In this document: positions 24,568-31,531 of the stretch, piece after piece
Layout of the letters: each line of letters begins with the position of its first letter
How positions within the stretch are numbered: the first letter of the stretch is position 1
DNA from: an uncultured Planctomycetaceae bacterium
GTDB taxonomy: Bacteria > Planctomycetota > Planctomycetia > Gemmatales > Gemmataceae
Direction of reading: 5' to 3'
Assembly: GCA_937888715.1 (NCBI GenBank)
Contig: CALARU010000146.1
Coordinates: 1 to 33,151, forward strand
Length of the DNA: 33,151 nucleotides
Position numbers and translations under genes: made by a program
Notes under the pieces: generated by a model
The model's input: the letters and a program-made list of their open reading frames with translations, nothing else
The model's database searches: none
What the model was told of the DNA's origin: nothing

Positions 24568-25905
24568 TTACTTATTCTTTTTCTTGAATCGTTTAAAAGG
24601 AATTGTGGTTTGCGGGGCTTTTGGGCCCAACAACTTGCTGATTGTGCTGATTAGAAGCCCTTCATTAGGCGGAGCGAAAGCCCCTGTTGGCTCATACCCC
24701 CCTTCTACAAAAGCTTTGTCGGTTGGAATATAACCGGGTCCACCATCCCCATAAGAAGCAACACAAACGAATAAATCAGGGCGCATTTCCTGAGCTGCCA
24801 ACTGATATTCAATAAAAGCTTCACCAGGCAAATTTAATATTGAGGCAACGCCCAAGTCCAAACACGAAATATTAACCGTTTGTTCTAGCCTTTGCAGCCA
24901 GGCAAGTTTTAATGCTGCAATGTTCCGTTTAACTTTTGTTTCTTTGACATCTGCTACCAGTTTCAAATTTTCTTCCAGGGAGAATTCTTTCTCTTTGCGA
25001 GATCCCAACTTAATCTGTTCAACCCGCACTTCCATTTTTGTAATAGGGGAGGTGTAGGTGACTTTCCAAGCATCAGTCATCCCGAGATAAATTCTATCCC
25101 TTAATATGGCACGATTTTCTTTACTGCCATCGTTGTATTTCCCTGCGGTAATATTTCCCGCACAGCCAGTAAAATACATTTGAAAAACTGAAGGAGAATC
25201 AGCCTGCCGCTTTCTTCTCGCCAAGCCGCAAAAATCAGAACTCACCATACCATCACCATAATAACTCATTGGATGTGTGGCGTAGTAATGTATTGCAACG
25301 ACTGGTTTTTCGCCCAGCCAAAAACTGAGAGTTCGCAAAATCGGATCAATCAATCCCTCTGGAAAATCGCGGATTTCCTTGCTTTTAGTTGCACTAGTGC
25401 GCGTATATTTTACTTTGCCTTCTGAATCAAGAATTCTACGATTCGATGCAACTTTATTCACATTGCCATAGCCCGTTCCAATTCGGTTTATTTTTTTTGT
25501 TTTTGCAAGGCTGGCTTTTAATGCCTCTGCAGTTTTTAAAAGGCACTGATCAAAATACTTAAGATCCAAAAGGGGAGAAGCATTATTGATTTGAATTATT
25601 TTTTCAGCTTCAATGTCGGCTATGGGGGCATTATGCTGATGAACAGCATGCACATGAACTCGCTCGATTGTTGTATGGGCAGCTTCAGCAAGTACCTGAC
25701 GCCATTTTAAATATGCATCATTCCGAATTTCGCACCAATCCAAAGCACATAGAACCACGGGCGCACCGCAACCCAAAAGCACAATGCCAACAGCTTCCAA
25801 TGGATCATCTTGCCCACGCACAGGTTCGATGCCACCTCCACAAAGTGGATGGCCTAAAGGTGGGGAAATATCTGCTGTAAATGTTCCTACATGGCAATTA
25901 AGCAT
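24568..25905 (-). CDS. Neutral/alkaline ceramidase-like domain protein
   Basis: 445 residues. The N-terminus (VGTFTADISPPLGHPLCGG) and the motifs VHAVHQHNAPIADIE, VAIHYYATHPMSY, SSDFCGLARR, FTGCAGNITAGKYN and SYGDGGPGYIPTDKAFVEGGYEPT match the N-terminal domain of the neutral/alkaline non-lysosomal ceramidase family, very common in planctomycetes. Conserved His in HQH and YATHP probably bind zinc. There is no signal peptide, unlike true secreted ceramidases, and the C-terminal Ig-like domain of those enzymes is missing, so a sphingolipid substrate is not assured. The C-terminus is a Lys-rich tail (FKRFKKKNK). The Shine-Dalgarno is weak (AGGG 10 bases upstream). A 19-bp palindrome lies 20 bases upstream of the start. 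Confidence 0.8.
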   Translation of the reverse strand: MLNCHVGTFTADISPPLGHPLCGGGIEPVRGQDDPLEAVGIVLLGCGAPVVLCALDWCEIRNDAYLKWRQVLAEAAHTTIERVHVHAVHQHNAPIADIEAEKIIQINNASPLLDLKYFDQCLLKTAEALKASLAKTKKINRIGTGYGNVNKVASNRRILDSEGKVKYTRTSATKSKEIRDFPEGLIDPILRTLSFWLGEKPVVAIHYYATHPMSYYGDGMVSSDFCGLARRKRQADSPSVFQMYFTGCAGNITAGKYNDGSKENRAILRDRIYLGMTDAWKVTYTSPITKMEVRVEQIKLGSRKEKEFSLEENLKLVADVKETKVKRNIAALKLAWLQRLEQTVNISCLDLGVASILNLPGEAFIEYQLAAQEMRPDLFVCVASYGDGGPGYIPTDKAFVEGGYEPTGAFAPPNEGLLISTISKLLGPKAPQTTIPFKRFKKKNK

Positions 25906-25924
25906 GTATAAAAAACCCTAATAT

Positions 25925-25943
25925 TGAATAAATCATTTATTCA
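25925..25943. promoter_or_regulatory. 19-bp palindrome, candidate operator
   Basis: TGAATAAATCATTTATTCA is a perfect palindrome around a central C in the 196-base divergent region between the ceramidase-like and UxaA-family genes. Its placement 20 bases from the minus-strand start would suit a repressor site. The region also has a shorter dyad (ATTAAATGTTTAAT, 25979-25992). AT-richness raises the chance of random palindromes, but 9-bp arms are longer than expected. Confidence 0.4.
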
Positions 25944-26101
25944 TAAGACTAAACTAGCAAAGAATATACAACTAAAAAATTAAATGTTTAATGCAGGCCA
26001 ATTTTTCACAAAATCAAAAGGGTTGATGTGGGGGCATCTCAAAATGGTTAAAATCAATAAATTGTTAAGGAAGCAATTTGTTGATTTACATGGAGCAAAA
26101 G

Positions 26102-27652
26102 ATGGCAAGCAAAATTGAAATTCCACCAGCAATTCATTTACGCCCTGAAGATAATGTTGCAATTGCGACACGAACGCTGGAAACAGGCGTCTCGATCGAT
26201 GTGGGGGGAGATAAAATTGCACCTTCTAAAAGAATTGGTTTAGGCCATAAAATGGCTCTAAAGCATATTAAAAAGGGCGAAACGGTCATCAAATATGGCC
26301 AGATTATTGGCTTTGCGACCACGGATATTAATCCTGGGGATCATGTGCATGTGCACAATATCGGTGCGGAAAATTTCGCCCGAGATTACGCCTTTTGCGC
26401 AGACCTACCACCCCACCCTGCTAAACCATCTGAACTAAGACATTTTATGGGATATGATCGGGGCGATGGCAGGTATGGCACACGCAATTACATTGCAATT
26501 ATAAGCACCGTTAATTGTTCTTCTAGTACTAGCAAATACATTTCCGAACGTTTTCGTGCTTCCGATTTACTAAAGCAATATCCAAATGTTGATGGCGTGG
26601 TAGCAATCACCCACAAGGCTGGTTGCGCAATGCAATACAATGGCCCCGACCATAATCAACTTGATTTGACTCTTGCAGGCTTTGCCAAGCATGCAAATGT
26701 TGCTGCCTACATTTTAATTGGCCTTGGCTGTGAAACAGGACAGGCAATCCATCTGATCGAAAACCAGAATCTCATTCAGTTGAATGGCACTAAAAATAAA
26801 CCACTGGTTTTAAGTATTCAAGAATGTGGCGGTATTAAAAAAACCGTTGATGCAGGCATTAAAGCCATTGCTGAACTTCTTCCTTCGGTTAACCAACACA
26901 AGCGGGTAAAAATTTCCGCAGATAAAATTATTCTGGGAACGAATTGTGGTGGATCCGATGGCAATAGCGGAATCACCGCCAACCCTGCTCTTGGGATTGC
27001 TTCGGATTTATTAATTGCCCAAGGAGGAACCTCGATCATAGGGGAAACCACCGAAATCTATGGCGCAGAACATCTCTTAACACGCAGAGCAATTTCCAAG
27101 GAAGTTGGCCAAAAGCTGGTGGACAGAATCAAATGGTGGGAATGGTACACGGGTATTTTTGGTGCTGAAATCAACAATAATCCCTCGCCTGGCAATAAGG
27201 ATGGCGGGCTTACCACGATCTTTGAAAAATCTTTAGGTGCAATTGCGAAGGGTGGAAGCACTGCAATGGTGGATGTGGTTCGTTACGCAGAACCTGTTAA
27301 AGCAAAGGGTTTTGTTGTTATGGATACACCTGGTTATGATCCTGTGAGCATGACAGGAATTGTTGCAGGGGGGGCCAATGTTTTGGTATTCACCACAGGC
27401 AGGGGCTCTGTTTTTGGATGCAAACCCGCTCCTTCAATTAAGGTTGCGACCAATTCGCCCATGTATAATCACATGATTGACGACATGGATATCAACGCAG
27501 GCGTAATTCTTGAAGGAACCCCTGTGGAAGAGGTAGGGAAGCAAATATTCGAAGAAATACTTGAAGTTGCAAGTGGCAAAAAAACCAAGAGTGAAATCAA
27601 CGGAGTTGGAGAAGAAGAATTTGCTCCGTGGAGTATCGGGCCAACCCTTTAA
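26102..27652 (+). CDS. UxaA-family (altronate/galactarate) dehydratase
   Basis: 516 residues from the ATG at 26102, chosen because GGAG lies 6 bases upstream; ATG 26090 and TTG 26078 are in frame. The N-terminal SAF domain (about residues 1-95, ending HNIGAENFARDY) is followed by the large GD_AH_C catalytic domain with GYDRGDGRYGTRNYIAIISTVNCSS, HKAGCAMQ, LGCETGQ, GTNCGGSDGNSGITANPALG and VFTTGRGSVFGCKPAPSIKVATN. These are the signature segments of altronate and related sugar-acid dehydratases, which use iron and dehydrate a sugar acid to a 2-keto-3-deoxy acid. The conserved Cys residues expected for iron binding are present. No other hexuronate genes lie nearby, so the exact substrate is uncertain. 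Confidence 0.88.
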   Translation: MASKIEIPPAIHLRPEDNVAIATRTLETGVSIDVGGDKIAPSKRIGLGHKMALKHIKKGETVIKYGQIIGFATTDINPGDHVHVHNIGAENFARDYAFCADLPPHPAKPSELRHFMGYDRGDGRYGTRNYIAIISTVNCSSSTSKYISERFRASDLLKQYPNVDGVVAITHKAGCAMQYNGPDHNQLDLTLAGFAKHANVAAYILIGLGCETGQAIHLIENQNLIQLNGTKNKPLVLSIQECGGIKKTVDAGIKAIAELLPSVNQHKRVKISADKIILGTNCGGSDGNSGITANPALGIASDLLIAQGGTSIIGETTEIYGAEHLLTRRAISKEVGQKLVDRIKWWEWYTGIFGAEINNNPSPGNKDGGLTTIFEKSLGAIAKGGSTAMVDVVRYAEPVKAKGFVVMDTPGYDPVSMTGIVAGGANVLVFTTGRGSVFGCKPAPSIKVATNSPMYNHMIDDMDINAGVILEGTPVEEVGKQIFEEILEVASGKKTKSEINGVGEEEFAPWSIGPTL

Positions 27653-27664
27653 CTTTTAAAGGGT
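27644..27664. terminator. 9-bp perfect hairpin spanning both convergent stop codons
   Basis: ACCCTTTAA (27644-27652) and TTAAAGGGT (27656-27664) are perfect complements with a 3-base loop (CTT). The left arm ends in the TAA of the dehydratase gene and the right arm begins with the TTA that encodes the rhomboid stop. On the plus strand TTTT follows a few bases later. A bidirectional terminator is likely. Confidence 0.55.
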
Positions 27665-28558
27665 AAATTTTCTTGGGAGCAACCCAATAATCAAACCCAT
27701 AAGCAAACCACTAACATGGCATATATTGGCTACGGGGCCCAGTATGCCTGTCATGCATAATACAAGCCAGAAAAGCATAAATTTAACAGTAGAACTTGGA
27801 ACACTTATTCCAAGTTCGGGTTGAAACTCTGCTTTCATCCAAGCATAACCTAATAACCCGTAGATAACGCCCGACATGCCCCCAAAGGTAGCTGCTGGCC
27901 CGAAATATAGACCTTGGTTAAATCTAATACCACCCAAGAAAAGTTGGGCAAGGTTTGAAAAAACGGCCAATGCTAAGAATAAGAAAAAGAATTTGAAGAC
28001 GCCTCGTTGCGATTCAATCATACGCCCAAATTCAACTAATAACATGATGTTAAAGAGTAGATGAAGGGGGCCGAAGTGAAGAAAAACTGGCGTGATTAAG
28101 CGCCACGGTTGCGTGGAAAAAGCCAAGTTTGAAAAAAGCCCCATTCCCTGTCCAGCCAAACCAAAGATTGAAACCATGCGAACTTTTTTTTCATCATCCA
28201 AAAGCATGGGAACACTAACTGCAAGGATACAAATCGCAAGTAGAAAAGTGACTCGGGGAAATTGCACAACCTGATCAGAAAACACCACTTTGTATTCCGG
28301 GGTTGCACTATCGTCTTTTTCTTGTTTGATCCGCTGATTTTTGGCAATTAACACTACATCGGAATATATCTTACTTTGCGGGTTTTCAAGGTATTGCAAC
28401 AATTCTTGCTTACCAAAAATCTGTTTATCCTCATCAAACACCCACACATTATAACCGGCATTATGCCTGTCCATGCGAACTAGAGTACCCTGAGTGTAAA
28501 GGTAGTCTTCAAACTTCTTAGCATCTACAGGATCAGGAATAAAACCAATTTGCCTCAT
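27656..28558 (-). CDS. glpG: GlpG-type rhomboid intramembrane serine protease
   Basis: 300 residues from the ATG at 28558. A start at 28672 is in frame, but the 38 extra residues have no match in GlpG, whereas the sequence from RQIGFIPDPVDAKKFEDYLYTQG onward aligns by eye with the GlpG N-terminal cytosolic domain (VDYMATQG...HNQSDVWLADE). That domain covers about residues 1-66. Six membrane segments follow. The catalytic Ser is S229 in FGGMSGVIYG and the catalytic His is H281 in NICHVSGLLMG. H166 and N170 (HLLFN) match GlpG H150/N154; the Ser-His spacing (52) is almost that of GlpG (53). It cleaves membrane proteins within the bilayer; its substrates are unknown. It is convergent with the dehydratase and divergent from nth. 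Confidence 0.92.
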   Translation of the reverse strand: MRQIGFIPDPVDAKKFEDYLYTQGTLVRMDRHNAGYNVWVFDEDKQIFGKQELLQYLENPQSKIYSDVVLIAKNQRIKQEKDDSATPEYKVVFSDQVVQFPRVTFLLAICILAVSVPMLLDDEKKVRMVSIFGLAGQGMGLFSNLAFSTQPWRLITPVFLHFGPLHLLFNIMLLVEFGRMIESQRGVFKFFFLFLALAVFSNLAQLFLGGIRFNQGLYFGPAATFGGMSGVIYGLLGYAWMKAEFQPELGISVPSSTVKFMLFWLVLCMTGILGPVANICHVSGLLMGLIIGLLPRKFTL

Positions 28559-28696
28559 AAAATCATTTCTTTCATTAGCTGGTACAATTAAACTTCCCTC
28601 ATGGTAATGGAATCTGTTCTCCAGTCCATATTTATCATTAGATAGACTTAATAATAGTTGATAGCGGAGCATTTAAGAAAAGGAATTAGTTAAAGC

Positions 28697-29371
28697 GTGG
28701 AAAACAGCAAAGAACTAAAAGATCGATCCCAAAGATTGGCAAACAGACTTAAAGAGCTTTACCCTGACGCATATTGTGCGCTGACTTATCATTCGCCTTT
28801 GCAACTTTTAATTGCAACCATACTCTCAGCACAATGCACGGATGTCAGGGTAAACATGGTAACCCCTGCTCTTTTTGATCGCTTCCCCACTTCTTTCAGC
28901 CTAGCAGAAGCCAACTCCAATGAACTCGAATCCCTTATAAGATCTACTGGGTTCTATAAGAACAAAGCCAAAAACATCATAGCTTGCTGCAAGGCATTGG
29001 TTAAGGATCATCAAGGGGAAGTACCAAAAACCATGGAAGAGCTGGTGGTTCTCGCAGGAGTGGGCAGAAAAACTGCAAATGTGGTTTTGGGAAATGCTTT
29101 TGGCATTCCAGGCCTTCCAGTTGATACCCATGTAGGTAGATTAAGCTTTAGACTTGGGCTTTCGAAATCCAAGGATCCCGTAAAAATAGAATTGGATTTG
29201 CATCGGGTGATAAAGGAAGAAGAGTGGACAATATTTGGGCATCGGATAATCGAGCATGGCAGAAAAGTTTGCGCCAGCAGAAAGCCAAAGTGTTCGGATT
29301 GCGCCCTAATCGATCTTTGCCCGCAAAAGGGCGTTACTAAAACACCAACTAAAGGAAAAAAGAAATCATGA
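28697..29371 (+). CDS. nth: Endonuclease III (DNA glycosylase/AP lyase)
   Basis: 224 residues from a GTG start; the nearest purine-rich site (AAAAGGA) is rather far upstream. The helix-hairpin-helix LAGVGRKTANVVLGNAFG carries catalytic K125, and VDTH carries D143, equal to E. coli K120 and D138. The C-terminal iron-sulfur loop is exact: Cys-x6-Cys-x2-Cys-x5-Cys in CASRKPKCSDCALIDLCPQ. The enzyme removes oxidised pyrimidines and cuts the abasic site in base excision repair. Its TGA overlaps the ATG of pepT by the ATGA pattern, so both are translated from one mRNA. The N-terminal 15 residues are charged and the C-terminal tail is Lys/Thr-rich. Confidence 0.96.
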   Translation: MENSKELKDRSQRLANRLKELYPDAYCALTYHSPLQLLIATILSAQCTDVRVNMVTPALFDRFPTSFSLAEANSNELESLIRSTGFYKNKAKNIIACCKALVKDHQGEVPKTMEELVVLAGVGRKTANVVLGNAFGIPGLPVDTHVGRLSFRLGLSKSKDPVKIELDLHRVIKEEEWTIFGHRIIEHGRKVCASRKPKCSDCALIDLCPQKGVTKTPTKGKKKS

Positions 29372-30603
29372 ACCACAACAGCTTACTCAAACGATTTTGC
29401 GACTATGTGAAAATTGATACCCAGGCAGATGAGAATTCCAAAACTTATCCCAGTACAAAAGGACAATTAGAATTAGGAAAAATGCTGGTTAAAGAACTTC
29501 ATGAAATTGGAATCAAAGATGCCTATCAAACCGAATATGGCCTAGTATTTGGCACAATACCAAGCAATGCAGGTAGATCTATCCAAACGATAGCCTGGGT
29601 CGCCCACATGGACACATCCCCTGAAACCTCGGGCAAAAATGTCTCCCCCATTATTCATGAAAACTACGATGGCAAAGATATCATCCTTCCAAAAGATAAA
29701 ACCAAAATTATCACCACCACCGAAAATCATGACCTGCCACCCCTCAAAGGAAAAACCATCATCTCCACCGATGGAACTACACTTTTAGGAGCAGATAATA
29801 AAGCAGGCGTTGCTGTTATCATGCAAGCTGCACAAGAATTAATCAAAAACAACAGCATTATTCATGGTGATATTCGCATCTGCTTTACTTGCGATGAAGA
29901 AATAGGCAAAGGAGTAAACCATCTAGATCTTAAAGAATTAGGGGCGATTGCAGCCTACACATTAGATGGTGGGGGGCAAGGCGAAATCGATGGCGAAACA
30001 TTCTCTGCAGATCTAGCAACTGTCACCATTCATGGCAGAAACATCCACCCGTCCATTGCAAAAAACCGCATGACTAATGCCATTCGTCTTGCTGCTATTT
30101 TTATCGAGCGATTGCCTACGAAAAAACTTGCCCCTGAAACCACCGAGGGAATGGAAGGTTTCCTACATCCTTACACTATTGCAGGCGGAGTTGCAGAAGT
30201 TTCGATCAAGATTCTATTGCGCGATTTTGATTCCAAAAAACTCCGAGAGTATGAAGCATTTCTCTCTCAGCTTGCTTCTCAAATCCAACTCGAATACCCC
30301 GAAGCAAAGTTTGATATTCTTGTGACAAAACAATATCGCAATATGGCGGATGGAATGAGTAAAGAACCACGGGCAATACCGTTTGCTGTAGAAGCCATGA
30401 AACTCGCAGGGTTGCAACCAAAGGTAACTTCAGTGAGAGGTGGCACCGATGGATCAAGAATGACAGAAATAGGTCTGCCTACACCCAACTTATCCACAGG
30501 TGAGCACAACCCCCATTCCCCTTTGGAATGGACTTGTCTCGAAGAGATGGAAAAAGCGGTTGAAGTCCTTTTACATCTGGCGCAAGTCTGGGCAAAACCT
30601 TAA
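29368..30603 (+). CDS. pepT: Peptidase T (tripeptide aminopeptidase)
   Basis: 411 residues, the usual PepT length. M20-family zinc-site motifs are all seen: AHMDTSP (H80, D82), GADNKAG, CDEEIGKG, LDGGGQGEIDGETFSAD and the C-terminal GEHNPHSPLEWT. The lid-domain motif (HGRNIHPSIAKNRMTNA) and the substrate-binding VRGGTDGSRMTEIGLPTPNLS agree with PepT rather than PepV or DapE. It is a cytoplasmic two-zinc enzyme that releases the N-terminal residue from tripeptides. It overlaps nth by four bases. It is convergent with the PhyH gene, 21 bases apart, with no strong hairpin between them. Confidence 0.95.
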   Translation: MNHNSLLKRFCDYVKIDTQADENSKTYPSTKGQLELGKMLVKELHEIGIKDAYQTEYGLVFGTIPSNAGRSIQTIAWVAHMDTSPETSGKNVSPIIHENYDGKDIILPKDKTKIITTTENHDLPPLKGKTIISTDGTTLLGADNKAGVAVIMQAAQELIKNNSIIHGDIRICFTCDEEIGKGVNHLDLKELGAIAAYTLDGGGQGEIDGETFSADLATVTIHGRNIHPSIAKNRMTNAIRLAAIFIERLPTKKLAPETTEGMEGFLHPYTIAGGVAEVSIKILLRDFDSKKLREYEAFLSQLASQIQLEYPEAKFDILVTKQYRNMADGMSKEPRAIPFAVEAMKLAGLQPKVTSVRGGTDGSRMTEIGLPTPNLSTGEHNPHSPLEWTCLEEMEKAVEVLLHLAQVWAKP

Positions 30604-30624
30604 ATCCCTGTGCTTAAACTTTTA

Positions 30625-31464
30625 CTAGGATTCAAGAACCGTTGCGCTTTTATCCTTGGAGTCACTTAACCATGCAACATCCGTTGCATCATCTGAGAAA
30701 CGCTTGATCCCAACTTCTTTTATCTTTGCATCTGAAACCACATGCAAAGGAGTATAAGAGGGATGGTGGGATTCCCTTGCAGGATTATTTCTTGCTGCGT
30801 TATAGCAACAAATCATCGACCACCTTGGGTTATCCGAATTATTCTGGTCTGATCGATGCAGCAAATTAGGGTGGAAAAATATCGCATCCCCAGGTTCCAT
30901 CACACAGTAAACCAATGGCATTCTTTTTAAGATATCATTGACTCTTTCCATGTCTGCTCCAGCCTGATCACCTGATAGCACATGGTTAATTCGCCCACAA
31001 TGATGCGACCCCGCAATAACTTGCAAACAGCCATTTTCTCGGGTCGCAGGATCTACTGCAATACTAACACTTGTAAGCAGCGGACGAAGGACATAGTTTT
31101 GATACCAATAGCCATAATCTTGGTGCCAAGCCCAAGCGCCACCAATTTTCGCATCCTTCATGATCATTTTAGAATGATAATGATAAGCCTCACCCTCAAG
31201 GATTTTTTCTACCGAGCGAACCATGCGCTCGCACCGAGCAAACATTCCATAAATTCCTTCCCCGGGGTGATTCCAAAGAGAAAGTTTGACGGTGCCGCCT
31301 TCGCCATCTCGCCTTCCAAACGAATGCTTATCAAGTTCGTGATCTTCCCTTGCAGATTTGCTTAATAGATCAATTTCTTGGGGATCAAAAAAAGATTTCG
31401 AGATAACGAAACCATCTTCATGATATCGTGCGATATCAAAATCACTTAACAATTTTCGGGTCAT
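30625..31464 (-). CDS. Phytanoyl-CoA dioxygenase (PhyH) family protein
   Basis: 279 residues with an excellent Shine-Dalgarno (GGAGG, 5 bases before the ATG). The iron(II)/2-oxoglutarate site is complete: H114 and D116 in AWHQDYGYW, distal H203 in FFHPNLLHRSDQN, and R214 in NPRWSMICCYN for the 2-oxoglutarate carboxylate. ENGCLQVIAGSHHCGRINH is also typical. Members hydroxylate varied small molecules, from phytanoyl-CoA to ectoine; the substrate cannot be told here. It has no signal peptide, so it is cytoplasmic. It lies 67 bases after the vWA gene on the same strand, with a small hairpin in the gap, so it may be partly co-transcribed or have its own promoter. Confidence 0.9.
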   Translation of the reverse strand: MTRKLLSDFDIARYHEDGFVISKSFFDPQEIDLLSKSAREDHELDKHSFGRRDGEGGTVKLSLWNHPGEGIYGMFARCERMVRSVEKILEGEAYHYHSKMIMKDAKIGGAWAWHQDYGYWYQNYVLRPLLTSVSIAVDPATRENGCLQVIAGSHHCGRINHVLSGDQAGADMERVNDILKRMPLVYCVMEPGDAIFFHPNLLHRSDQNNSDNPRWSMICCYNAARNNPARESHHPSYTPLHVVSDAKIKEVGIKRFSDDATDVAWLSDSKDKSATVLES

Positions 31465-31480
31465 TTAAGCCTCCATTTAT

Positions 31481-31508
31481 AACCATCGTAGTATGCTAAT
31501 CGATGGTT
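31481..31508 (-). repeat. 8-bp inverted repeat between the vWA and PhyH genes
   Basis: AACCATCG (31481-31488) and CGATGGTT (31501-31508) are exact complements around 12 bases (with an inner TAG/CTA pair). It lies 16 bases before the PhyH start in a 67-base gap. It has no T-run after it in the sense direction, so it may be an attenuator, an operator or chance. Confidence 0.4.
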
Positions 31509-31531
31509 TAACGGAAGCAACTTCTAAGTTT

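Noticed and set aside
30603..30632. AATCC/GGATT pair between pepT and the PhyH gene
   Set aside because: A 5-bp stem with a 20-base loop is expected by chance.
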